A DNA stretch of 64,000 bases from assembly GCA_035515475.1 (NCBI GenBank), contig DATJBF010000008.1:14603-78602 (forward strand). Reading direction: 5' to 3'. Below, one piece after another: positions 8,687-21,800 of the stretch (its first letter is position 1; the number at the start of each line of letters is the position of its first letter). Origin of the DNA: DATJBF01 sp035515475 (GTDB lineage Bacteria; Verrucomicrobiota; Verrucomicrobiia; Palsa-1439). Made by a program: the position numbers and the translations under genes. The notes below the pieces were generated by a model, which ran no database searches, was not told the DNA's origin, and saw only the letters and a list, made by a program, of their open reading frames with translations.

Positions 8687-10264
8687 TCAGACTTTCGGAC
8701 CGGCCGCGACGATCTCGGCACGGGCGTCTTTGAATTGCTCGAAGTTCTTGGCGAACTTTGCGGCGAGGTCGCGGGCACGGCGTTCGTAATCCTTGGGGTT
8801 CTTGGCACAGAGGCGCGGGTCGAGCATTTCCCGCGGCATTTCGGGCAACGCCTTCGGCACCTCGAAGCGGAAGACCGGGTCGATCCAAAACTCGGCGCGA
8901 TCGAGCGAGCCGTCCAGCATGTTCGCCACGTTGTGCCGATTGTTCCAGAGCGGAATGCGCGGGCCCTGGCCGAACGGATTCCCCACCCAGCCGGTGTTCA
9001 ACAAATAACAGTGCACGTTGTGCTGTTTCATCTTCTGGGCCAGCATCTCCGCGTAGACCTGCGGCGGCAACGGCAAAAACGGCGCGCCGAAACAGGTCGA
9101 GAACGTCGGCGTCGGATCCTTGCCCAGGTTGGCCTCGGTGCCCGCGAGCGACGCGGTGTAGCCGGCCATGAAGTGATACATCGCTTGCGCGGGATTGAGC
9201 CGCGCGACGGGCGGTAGCACGCCGAACGCGTCGCACGCCAGGAACACGATCGCTTTCGGATGCCCCCCCATGCCGCCGGGCACGGCGTTGGGAATGAATT
9301 CCAACGGATACGCGCAACGCGTGTTCTCCGTGATCGAATCATCGAAGTAATCCGCCTCGCGCGTTTCGGGATTGACGGCGACGTTCTCGATGACCGAGCC
9401 GAACCGGATGGCGTTCCAGATCATCGGCTCGCGTTCCTTCGTCAGTTTGATGCACTTCGCGTAACAGCCGCCTTCGAAATTGAATACGCCCTGATCGCTC
9501 CAGCCGTGTTCGTCGTCGCCGATCAGGCCGCGCGCCGGATCGGCCGAGAGCGTCGTCTTGCCCGTGCCGCTCAGTCCGAAGAAGATCGCCACGTCGCCGT
9601 CGTTGCCGACGTTGGCCGAACAGTGCATGGGGAGCACGCCTTTTGGGGGCAGCATGAAGTTGAGGACGCTGAAGATGCTCTTCTTGATCTCACCGGCGTA
9701 CTGCGTGCCGCCAATCAGCACGGTCTTGCGGGAAAAATCGACAATGACAAACGCTTCGCTGTTGAGCTTGTGCTTCTTGGGATCAGCGAGAAACCGGCAG
9801 GCGTTGATGACCGTCCACTCCGGCACGTGCGACTTGAGCTGCTCCGAGGTGGCCCGACGGAACAGCTGTTTCACGAACAGATTGTGCCAGGCCAACTCCG
9901 TAACAATGCGGATCGGCATCGTATACCGCGGATCGGCGCCCGCATAACCGTCCATCACGAACAATTCGCGTCCCTGCAGGTATGCCAGGACTTCCTGGCG
10001 TAGTCCGAGGTAATTCTTCTCCGTGATCGGCTGGTTGATCTTGCCCCACCAGATCTTGTCTCTGGTCGATGGCTCGTCGACGACCCATTTGTCGCGGGGC
10101 GAGCGGCCCGTGCGTTTGCCCGTCAACGCGTTCAATGCGCCGCTGCTCGTCAGCATGCCCTCGCCGCGCCGGATCGATTCTTCCACCAACTGCGCCACCG
10201 GCAGGTTCCAATGCACTGTACCCGGGCTTACAATCCCATGATGTTCCAATCCGTATTGGCTCAT
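8687..10264 (-). CDS. pckA: Phosphoenolpyruvate carboxykinase (ATP)
   Basis: PckA converts oxaloacetate and ATP to phosphoenolpyruvate, CO2 and ADP, the first step of gluconeogenesis, in the cytoplasm. The 525-residue product has the ATP-type signatures: the kinase-1 P-loop GLSGTGKTTLSADP (near residue 230) followed by GDDEHGWSDQGVFNFEGGCY, the PEPCK-specific MHCSANVG, and substrate-binding residues in GKRTGRSPRDKWVV. The start at 10264 gives the usual N-terminus and has GAGGAAA about 11 bases upstream. Length is normal for the family (520-540). With ppc at 21.8 kb on the same strand, the cell can run the PEP-oxaloacetate step in both directions. Confidence 0.97.
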   Translation of the reverse strand: MSQYGLEHHGIVSPGTVHWNLPVAQLVEESIRRGEGMLTSSGALNALTGKRTGRSPRDKWVVDEPSTRDKIWWGKINQPITEKNYLGLRQEVLAYLQGRELFVMDGYAGADPRYTMPIRIVTELAWHNLFVKQLFRRATSEQLKSHVPEWTVINACRFLADPKKHKLNSEAFVIVDFSRKTVLIGGTQYAGEIKKSIFSVLNFMLPPKGVLPMHCSANVGNDGDVAIFFGLSGTGKTTLSADPARGLIGDDEHGWSDQGVFNFEGGCYAKCIKLTKEREPMIWNAIRFGSVIENVAVNPETREADYFDDSITENTRCAYPLEFIPNAVPGGMGGHPKAIVFLACDAFGVLPPVARLNPAQAMYHFMAGYTASLAGTEANLGKDPTPTFSTCFGAPFLPLPPQVYAEMLAQKMKQHNVHCYLLNTGWVGNPFGQGPRIPLWNNRHNVANMLDGSLDRAEFWIDPVFRFEVPKALPEMPREMLDPRLCAKNPKDYERRARDLAAKFAKNFEQFKDARAEIVAAGPKV

Positions 10265-10352
10265 AATATTAGGTTTCCTCGCCTTAGGATGCGTAACCGC
10301 GCCCTGCACGCTTTTACCGATTTTTCTGCAAAAGCGCAACAGGAAAGGACGC

Positions 10353-10399
10353 CTTCACCGCGAAGCGCACGAAGAACACGAAGGCTTCGTGAACTTCAT
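10353..10399. repeat. Dispersed repeat 'CACGAAG' family D, copy 1
   Basis: This stretch contains GCACGAAGAACACGAAGGCT within a longer pattern of CACGAAG units between TTCACC and TTCGTGAAC. The same pattern, in a longer and more palindromic form, occurs at 14233-14312. Here it lies between pckA and the radical SAM gene, both on the minus strand, in the likely promoter region of pckA. It is probably a mobile palindrome rather than a dedicated control site. Confidence 0.65.
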
Positions 10400-10409
10400 T
10401 TCGGCGCGG

Positions 10410-11282
10410 TCAGCTTCCATAAAAACTTTCGGCGCCGATGCCGGTTTCTTGCCGGACACGCGCCGTGATGGCGTCGACTTCGGCATCGGACAGCGCCGTC
10501 ACGAATTGCCACGCGGGCACGCCGTCCACCATCGTCATCGGCTTGCGGGCGATGGTGTAGACCTGGACGAGCTTGATCTGACCGCCCGCGGTGACGATGT
10601 CACGCAACCGCTGACAGTAGGCGGTGATTTCCTCTGAACTCGGCCCTACACCGTGCACGTTCATGAACAGGCTCTGAATCACGATCGGCCGCGCTGCCGC
10701 GCAGGCCGTGATGTTTTTCAGGATCCGCGCAAGCGGGATTTTCGTGCGACTGATCAGTCTGAAATATTCTTCCGTGCCCGCATCGAGCTTCGCCCAGACT
10801 TCACCGTTGGTCGCGTCCATGATTTCCAGGCCGCGTTTCACGTCGGCCCGGTCCAGTCCGCCCGCATCGGTGATGAGAACGATCTTCGCGTCCGGCGGTT
10901 TGGCGCGGGCGATCATCTCGATGGTTGCCGAGAAGTTGGGCAGCGTCGTCGGCTCGGCGTCCCCGCTGAGGGCGAAGTCGTTGAGCTGGAGCTTCTCCGG
11001 CGGCACGGAATCGAATGGCGGATGCTGCGCGAGTTCACCCGACTTCAGGATGTCCAGCATCGCGCGCAGTTCTTCCTCAGCGGCGGCCAGGTTGAAGTCC
11101 TGGACCGGGGAAGGCGCGGTGCGGTCCACCTGACAATAGATGCAGTCGAAATTGCAGACCTTGTCGGGATTGGTGTTGATGCCGATGGAAATGCCGTGGC
11201 TCCGCCGCGAGAGGACCGGATAGACGAACCGGAAGCTCTCCCAGTGACGCGGGTGTGATTTATGTGCCGGAAGGATGTCCAC
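10410..11282 (-). CDS. Radical SAM protein (COG0731-like)
   Basis: The 290-residue product carries the radical SAM cluster motif C-x3-C-x2-C in KVCNFDCIYCQVDR (near residue 45), which binds a [4Fe-4S] cluster and S-adenosylmethionine. A glycine-rich SAM-binding segment (NDFALSGDAEPTTLP) and LDAGTEEYFRLISR follow, as in the group related to archaeal wybutosine-synthesis enzymes. In bacteria the substrate of this group is not established, and I do not assign one. It is cytoplasmic. The ATG at 11282 gives a natural N-terminus (MDILPAHKSHPRHW). The gene lies between pckA and the nitrite/sulfite reductase unit; a 60-base repeat (family E) separates it from the latter. Confidence 0.87.
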   Translation of the reverse strand: MDILPAHKSHPRHWESFRFVYPVLSRRSHGISIGINTNPDKVCNFDCIYCQVDRTAPSPVQDFNLAAAEEELRAMLDILKSGELAQHPPFDSVPPEKLQLNDFALSGDAEPTTLPNFSATIEMIARAKPPDAKIVLITDAGGLDRADVKRGLEIMDATNGEVWAKLDAGTEEYFRLISRTKIPLARILKNITACAAARPIVIQSLFMNVHGVGPSSEEITAYCQRLRDIVTAGGQIKLVQVYTIARKPMTMVDGVPAWQFVTALSDAEVDAITARVRQETGIGAESFYGS

Positions 11283-11293
11283 GACGGGAAATT

Positions 11294-11357
11294 ATCCGCG
11301 GATTACGCGAATTGCACGGATGAAATATCCGCGGCCATCGGCGTCATCCGCGGTTCA
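11294..11357. repeat. Dispersed repeat 'ATCCGCGGATTACGCGAATT' (family E)
   Basis: Three copies of ATCCGCGG lie at 11294, 11327 and 11346 in a 64-base pattern that also contains GCACGGATGAAATATCCGCG. It lies between the radical SAM gene and the gene at 11344-11862 and overlaps the end of the latter: the stop codon and last codons (Asn-Arg-Gly-stop) are written by the repeat. The repeat thus seems to have landed on the gene end and supplied a new stop. Confidence 0.65.
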
Positions 11358-11862
11358 CTACAAACGCCAGCCGTTCCCGCGGATCGGCGGACTGTGGCGC
11401 GAGCGTGACCGTGGCACCGGCGAAAGCGTGTTTGACCACCGGTTCGAGTTGCTGGCGGGCTTCGACCGTATTGGGTGCCAGCAAACGATCGTTGCTAAAC
11501 ACCTCAAACTCATCGGCGCGGAATTCGATCCCACCGAGTTTGGGTTCGGCTTCGAGAAGGCGGACGGCCGCCTGCGCCGATTCGAACGCGGTCTGGAGAG
11601 GGTTGGCGACGGGCTGTTTGCGGTAATAAACCAACCCCAGATGGTCGTCCGTTTGCTCCACGCTGAAGTTGCCTTCATGCGCCACGAGCAGGATGCCGGG
11701 TCCATTGTAGACGTGTGAGTAATCATGCACGTCGATCAGCAAATGCCCGGCGATCTTCTGCTGCTGGATCCACGAATGAAACACCGGGATGAAATCGCGG
11801 AGATCCACGGCCGCGGGATTCGCCGTGAAGATTTTCACGCCGAGTTTGTAAAGTTCTATCAT
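11344..11862 (-). CDS. Unknown protein encoded downstream of the nitrite/sulfite reductase
   Basis: The 172-residue product starts MIELYKLGVKIFTANPAAVD. It has no signal peptide or membrane segment and includes HLLIDVHDYSHVYNGPGILLVAHEGNFSVE and GLVYYRKQPVANPLQTAFESAQ. I do not recognise a named family. The start codon lies 35 bases after the stop of the siroheme reductase, on the same strand, so the two are probably co-transcribed. A role linked to reductive nitrogen or sulfur assimilation is an inference from position only. The last codons fall inside repeat E, so the native C-terminus may have been changed. Confidence 0.8.
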   Translation of the reverse strand: MIELYKLGVKIFTANPAAVDLRDFIPVFHSWIQQQKIAGHLLIDVHDYSHVYNGPGILLVAHEGNFSVEQTDDHLGLVYYRKQPVANPLQTAFESAQAAVRLLEAEPKLGGIEFRADEFEVFSNDRLLAPNTVEARQQLEPVVKHAFAGATVTLAPQSADPRERLAFVVNRG

Positions 11863-11897
11863 CGGTCGGTTTCTTGTAACGGTGAAAGCCTTCGGAG

Positions 11898-14147
11898 CTA
11901 CAGTTTCAAATTCGCTGCCTTCTGTTCCCGCAATTTGTCGGCGCACGCGTGCGACGCGTCGATGAACAGTTGCGCTTCCTGGACGAGCCGATGGATCTCG
12001 TCGGGATCGAGCCGCGTCGGCGGATTCTCGTGGCGCTGCAGGAAATCCTGGGCGAACTTGCCGCCCACAAACCGGTCCCAAAACAGTTTCGGCTCGTAAA
12101 GACGCGTGCGGAATTCCTTGGCGATCGCGTCGGGATCGGCCGGCACGTCGTACCACAGTTCTTTCACCAGCGCGTGGGCGGCCTGCAACATCGATTGGTA
12201 AGCCAACGCGTCGGCGTTCGCCAAATCCTTGGCTTCGAGTTTGAGTTGCGCCTCGAAGCACAACCGCTCGGCGGCCTGCAAATCGAAGTCCAACCGCGAC
12301 ACGACTTCACCGGCGCATTCGCCGACGCCCATGTCGCCCATGGTGAACTCGCGCGGGTCGTCCCAATCACTGTAGAACGACGGGTCGTTTTCGTACGGCG
12401 GCACTTCCATCAGGTCTTCCAGCATCTTGCGGCTCTCGGCTTTGCCGATCCGCGTGATGAACTCCTGAAAACTCTCGTTCCCCTGCCGTCCGTCGACGAA
12501 CCGCTGCGTGATGCGGTCGACGACGTCCGGCACGCGCTTCGACGGCACCGAGCCGATGGCCAGGCCGTACGACCCGGCGTTATCTTTCCATTTGCCGCCG
12601 AGCAACACCTGGAAGTGCGGCACCTTGTGCTTGCCGATGGTGCGGCTGTTCCCGTAGAAACCGATATCGGCGACGTGATGTTGGCCGCAGGAGTTGAAGC
12701 AGCCGCTCATCTTGATCCGCAATCCTTGCACGGCTTTGTCGAGGGTGAAGAACTTCTCCGCCAACCGACCGCGGATTTCGCGCGCCAGCCCGCGCGACGA
12801 TGCAATCCCCAGTTTGCACGTGTCGGTGCCGGGGCAAGCAACCACGTCGAGAATCGTCCCCGCGCCGTGCTCGCCGAGGCCGATCTTCTTCAGTTCGCGG
12901 TAGAGCGCCGGCAGGTCGGCCTCGGTGATCCAGCGCAACACGATGTTCTGCTCGACCGTCGTGCGAATGTTGTCGCCGCTGAACTTCCGCGCGAGGTCGG
13001 CCAGTTGCCGCATCTGCCACGCCGTAATGTCGCCAATGGGCAGAGTGACCGTCGCCACCGCGTACCCGGGCTGGCGCTGACGGTAGACGTTGGTGTTGAC
13101 CCAGGCGTCGAAGCCTTCCGGATGTCCCGCCCCGGCGGGATTCAAGGAGGACGCGAGCTTACACGGTTTCTCGGCAAACTCATGGGCTTGCGGCAAATAC
13201 GCCGTCCACCGCGGATCGTGCGGCAGAATCTGGCGCTCTTCCAGCACGAGCCGGCGAAATTCATCGATGCCGAGTTTCGCGACGAGGAACTTGATGCGGG
13301 CCCGAGACCGGTTCTGTTTCTCGCCGAGTCGGGCAAACACACGTGCGATCGCTTGAGCGATCGGCAACAACTCCTCTTCAGGGAGAAACTCGGCGAAGAC
13401 CTTCGCCTGATACGGCACCGGTCCGAGTCCGCCGCCGACAAACAACTTGAAGCCGCGCTGGCCGTCGCGGATCTGGGCGATGGCGCCGAGGTCGTGCATG
13501 GTGACGAGTCCGCAGGCTTCCTGTTCGCAGCCGGAAAAGGCAGGCTTGAATTTGCGTCCGAAATCCTGCGTGTCGGGATGCCCGAGCAAGAACCGCGACA
13601 ACGCTTTCGCGTAGGGTGTGACGTCGAACGCCTCGGTATGGCAGGCGCCGGCCAGCGGGCAGGCGGTGACATTGCGCACCGCGTTGCCGCAGGCTTCGCG
13701 GGTGGTGATGCCGACCGACGCCAGCCGCCGCATGATCGTCGGGGTATCGTCGATGTGAACGAAATGAAGTTGAAAATCCTGTCGCGTGGTGACGTGCAGA
13801 ATGCCGTCGGCATATTCTTCCGCGACGTCGGCGAGCATTTCCATTTGCTCGGCCGTCAGTCCGCCGAACGGGATCTTGATCCGCTGCATGCCGGGCGCGT
13901 CCCACATCGTGTCCGGGCCTTTGGTGAGCGTGCCCGATGGATAATTCAGGTGCTGGGTCTTGATGCCGTCGTGGCGCTGGCCGTTGTCGTAGCGCTGGCC
14001 GTACGCACCCCGGCGCAGGCGGGTCTCGGCAAACAACTTCTCGTCGATCTTGCCGAGTTTCCGCAGTTCGAGCTGGGTCTCGTACACGTCGATCTCCTGA
14101 GCGAGTTCGACGGGAATGCGACCAGCCAGCGTGTCTTTCCAGGTCAT
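11898..14147 (-). CDS. Siroheme-dependent nitrite/sulfite reductase with C-terminal extension
   Basis: This cytoplasmic enzyme family reduces nitrite to ammonia or sulfite to sulfide with six electrons, usually from ferredoxin, using siroheme coupled to a [4Fe-4S] cluster. The 749-residue product has the cluster ligands Cys438 and Cys444 (ACPGTDTC) and Cys483 and Cys487 (SGCFNSC). Two ferredoxin-like half domains precede and surround them. The N-terminal half also carries Cys163/Cys169 and Cys207/Cys212 at the matching positions of the pseudo-repeat. Residues after about 590 form an extra helical domain rich in Ala and Leu, making the protein some 150 residues longer than usual. Nitrite and sulfite types cannot be told apart by eye. 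The start at 14147 gives a family-like N-terminus; the much longer frame upstream overlaps era and is not coding. Confidence 0.9.
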   Translation of the reverse strand: MTWKDTLAGRIPVELAQEIDVYETQLELRKLGKIDEKLFAETRLRRGAYGQRYDNGQRHDGIKTQHLNYPSGTLTKGPDTMWDAPGMQRIKIPFGGLTAEQMEMLADVAEEYADGILHVTTRQDFQLHFVHIDDTPTIMRRLASVGITTREACGNAVRNVTACPLAGACHTEAFDVTPYAKALSRFLLGHPDTQDFGRKFKPAFSGCEQEACGLVTMHDLGAIAQIRDGQRGFKLFVGGGLGPVPYQAKVFAEFLPEEELLPIAQAIARVFARLGEKQNRSRARIKFLVAKLGIDEFRRLVLEERQILPHDPRWTAYLPQAHEFAEKPCKLASSLNPAGAGHPEGFDAWVNTNVYRQRQPGYAVATVTLPIGDITAWQMRQLADLARKFSGDNIRTTVEQNIVLRWITEADLPALYRELKKIGLGEHGAGTILDVVACPGTDTCKLGIASSRGLAREIRGRLAEKFFTLDKAVQGLRIKMSGCFNSCGQHHVADIGFYGNSRTIGKHKVPHFQVLLGGKWKDNAGSYGLAIGSVPSKRVPDVVDRITQRFVDGRQGNESFQEFITRIGKAESRKMLEDLMEVPPYENDPSFYSDWDDPREFTMGDMGVGECAGEVVSRLDFDLQAAERLCFEAQLKLEAKDLANADALAYQSMLQAAHALVKELWYDVPADPDAIAKEFRTRLYEPKLFWDRFVGGKFAQDFLQRHENPPTRLDPDEIHRLVQEAQLFIDASHACADKLREQKAANLKL

Positions 14148-14232
14148 GCCCGAACCAATTTGTCGCAAATTCCCCGGAACACAACAAGAAAGTCGTGGTT
14201 TCCACGCCCAATTCTGAGCGAGCCGCCTAGGA

Positions 14233-14312
14233 TTCACCACCAAGATCACGAAGGCCACGAAGCTCCCAAGCTTCAGGGAAACCTTCGTGCTCTTCGTGCA
14301 CTTCGTGGTAAA
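14233..14312. repeat. Palindromic repeat, family D, copy 2
   Basis: The left arm contains GATCACGAAGGCCACGAAGC and the right arm its near reverse complement, CTTCGTGCTCTTCGTGCACT, with a short central spacer. The 80-base element fills the gap between the divergent reductase and era genes, ending ten bases before the era start codon. A shorter copy lies at 10353-10399. Both divergent promoters must lie in or next to it, so it could have altered their expression. Confidence 0.75.
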
Positions 14313-14321
14313 CTCCGAGTC

Positions 14322-15269
14322 GTGGGACAACAATCGGCGTCCAATCTCAAGTCCGGCTTCGCCGTGCTCGTTGGCCGGACCAACGTCGGCAAGTCCACGC
14401 TGCTCAACGCGCTGGTGGGCACCAAGATCGCCATCGTCACACCCAAACCGCAGACCACGCGCGACACATACCACGGCATCGTGACCCGGCCTGAAGGCCA
14501 GATCGTTTTCGTGGATACGCCCGGCATTTTCAAGACGCAACCGAGCAAACTCGTCCAGAACCTCCACCACAAAGTCCGCGACGCGATCGAGGACATCGAT
14601 GTGGTTATCCACGTCGTGGATCCCACGCGCGCCATCGGCGTCGAAGACCAGCGCGTCAACGATATGGTCGACCACATGGCCAAACCGAAAATTCTTGTGC
14701 TGAACAAGAGTGACCTGCCGGACCGCTACTACCGGGAGACGTGGCTCGAACGCGCCAAAGCGGCCGCTTTTGGTGGCACAGGCGCCTGCGCTGAGCCCAG
14801 CCGAAACGTCCCTGCCTGTGGTCGGTATGTTTCCGTCGTCGAACTCTCCGCGCTCACGGGCAAGAACGTCGAGTTGCTCATCCAAGCCATCTTGCGTCAC
14901 CTGCCGGTCGGTCCGCTGCAATATCCGGACGGCCAGGTCACCAACGTCACCAATGAATTCTGGATCGGCGAACTCATCCGCGAAAAGCTTTACCTTCAAA
15001 CCTCGCAGGAGGTTCCCTACACCGCCAGCGTTGTGGTCGAACAGGTCGAAGACCGCAAGGACAAGACCGGCAAACCGCTGCTCTACATCAAGGCCGTCAT
15101 CCTCACGACCGACGACCGTCACCAACGCATGCTCATCGGGCAGGGGGGCAAGAAGATCAAAGACATCGGCAGCGCCGCGCGCAAAGAACTCGAAGTCGCC
15201 ATGAACAAGAAAGTCTTCCTCGACCTCGACGTGCTCGTGGACGAGGAGTGGATGGAGCGGCTCAGCTGA
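14322..15269 (+). CDS. era: GTPase Era
   Basis: Era is a GTP-binding protein that binds the 3' end of 16S rRNA and helps 30S ribosome assembly. The 315-residue product has G1 (GRTNVGKST), G3 (DTPG), G4 (NKSD) and G5 (SALTG) in the N-terminal GTPase domain. A C-terminal KH domain contains the IGQGG loop. I choose the GTG at 14322 because the frame has no ATG before the GTPase domain and this gives a normal length. Between G4 and G5 there are about 45 residues, some 15 more than in E. coli Era; this extra part (near residues 152-167) is written by a palindromic repeat at 14773-14823. The DUF488 gene starts five bases after its stop. Confidence 0.95.
   Translation: MGQQSASNLKSGFAVLVGRTNVGKSTLLNALVGTKIAIVTPKPQTTRDTYHGIVTRPEGQIVFVDTPGIFKTQPSKLVQNLHHKVRDAIEDIDVVIHVVDPTRAIGVEDQRVNDMVDHMAKPKILVLNKSDLPDRYYRETWLERAKAAAFGGTGACAEPSRNVPACGRYVSVVELSALTGKNVELLIQAILRHLPVGPLQYPDGQVTNVTNEFWIGELIREKLYLQTSQEVPYTASVVVEQVEDRKDKTGKPLLYIKAVILTTDDRHQRMLIGQGGKKIKDIGSAARKELEVAMNKKVFLDLDVLVDEEWMERLS
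14773..14823. repeat. Palindromic repeat inserted in frame in era
   Basis: CACAGGC at 14778-14784 and GCCTGTG at 14813-14819 are exact inverted repeats at the ends of a 51-base stretch inside era. It is translated as a Cys-, Pro- and Gly-containing segment (GGTGACAEPSRNVPACG) between the NKSD and SALTG motifs. Era proteins normally have no such segment there, so I read it as an insertion that kept the frame. Confidence 0.7.
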
Positions 15270-15273
15270 CCGT

Positions 15274-15861
15274 GTGGTAGATTATCGCGTGGCCCGGCGC
15301 GCGGCGAAATCAACGGTGGTTCTCACGATCGGTCATTCGACGCATCCACTGGATGAATTCATCGCCCTGCTGAAAGCGCACGACGTGAAGCAGCTGGTGG
15401 ATGTCCGAACGGTGCCGCGTTCGCGGCATAATCCGCAGTTCAACTCCGACACGTTGCCAGTTGCGCTGCGCGCCGCTCGGATCGATTACACGCATTTGCC
15501 CGGGCTTGGTGGACTGCGGCACGCTCGCCAGGATTCGCCCAACACCGGTTGGCGCAATGCCAGCTTTCGTGGATTTGCCGATTACATGCAGACGCCGCAA
15601 TTCGAACGGGCGCTGGGCGACCTCCTGGACGTCGCGAAGAAGAAGCCGGTGGCCATCATGTGCGCCGAAGCGGTTCCGTGGCGCTGTCATCGCTCGCTGA
15701 TTTCCGATGCTCTTACCGTCCGAGGCATCAGGGTTGAGCACATTACCAGCGTGACGCACCGCCAACAGCACAAGCTCACCCCGTTCGCCAGAGTCGTGGG
15801 CCGGCAGATCACTTACCCGCCGGATTCGGTCCAGACGACCTTGGATTTGAAGAACCCGTGA
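15274..15861 (+). CDS. DUF488 domain protein
   Basis: The 195-residue product matches the DUF488 family: LTIGHSTHPLDEFIALLKAH at the start, VDVRTVPRSRHNPQFN, then LPGLGGLR, and a C-terminal AIMCAEAVPWRCHRSLISD with conserved Cys and His. Family members are small cytoplasmic proteins of unknown activity, often suspected to bind nucleotides or act on RNA or DNA. Translation may begin at the GTG at 15274 or the in-frame GTG at 15289. It starts five bases after era and is likely translated from the same transcript. Confidence 0.88.
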   Translation: MVDYRVARRAAKSTVVLTIGHSTHPLDEFIALLKAHDVKQLVDVRTVPRSRHNPQFNSDTLPVALRAARIDYTHLPGLGGLRHARQDSPNTGWRNASFRGFADYMQTPQFERALGDLLDVAKKKPVAIMCAEAVPWRCHRSLISDALTVRGIRVEHITSVTHRQQHKLTPFARVVGRQITYPPDSVQTTLDLKNP

Positions 15862-15892
15862 ATTCTTGCAGGCGGTTCCCGGTTTCCTTCGG

Positions 15893-15921
15893 GAGGTTCT
15901 TCGCTTCGCTCAGAATGACAG
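15893..15921. repeat. Family A repeat, half copy upstream of uvrA
   Basis: The sequence TTCTTCGCTTCGCTCAGAAT, followed by GACA, matches the right arm of the elements inside uvrA (17181 and 18337) at 24 of 28 positions when the flanking GAGG is included. It lies in the 96-base gap between the DUF488 gene and uvrA. It shows that the same family exists both outside and inside the coding sequence. Confidence 0.75.
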
Positions 15922-15957
15922 GTGGGGCTGGATGCGCTAGAGTAGCACGCGGCGAGT

Positions 15958-21732
<5,775 letters not shown>

Positions 21733-21800
21733 CGCGCTGCGGGACCGCAACCGGGGAACCCTCTGCGGCAATCGGTTTCGATTGACTGGTTCGTCTCCCT

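Noticed and set aside
11949..15269. A 1,106-codon plus-strand open frame across the reductase and era
   Set aside because: Only the last 315 codons are real (era). The rest is antisense to the siroheme reductase, whose motifs are unmistakable, and reads as Arg/Val/Asp-rich shadow sequence caused by high GC.
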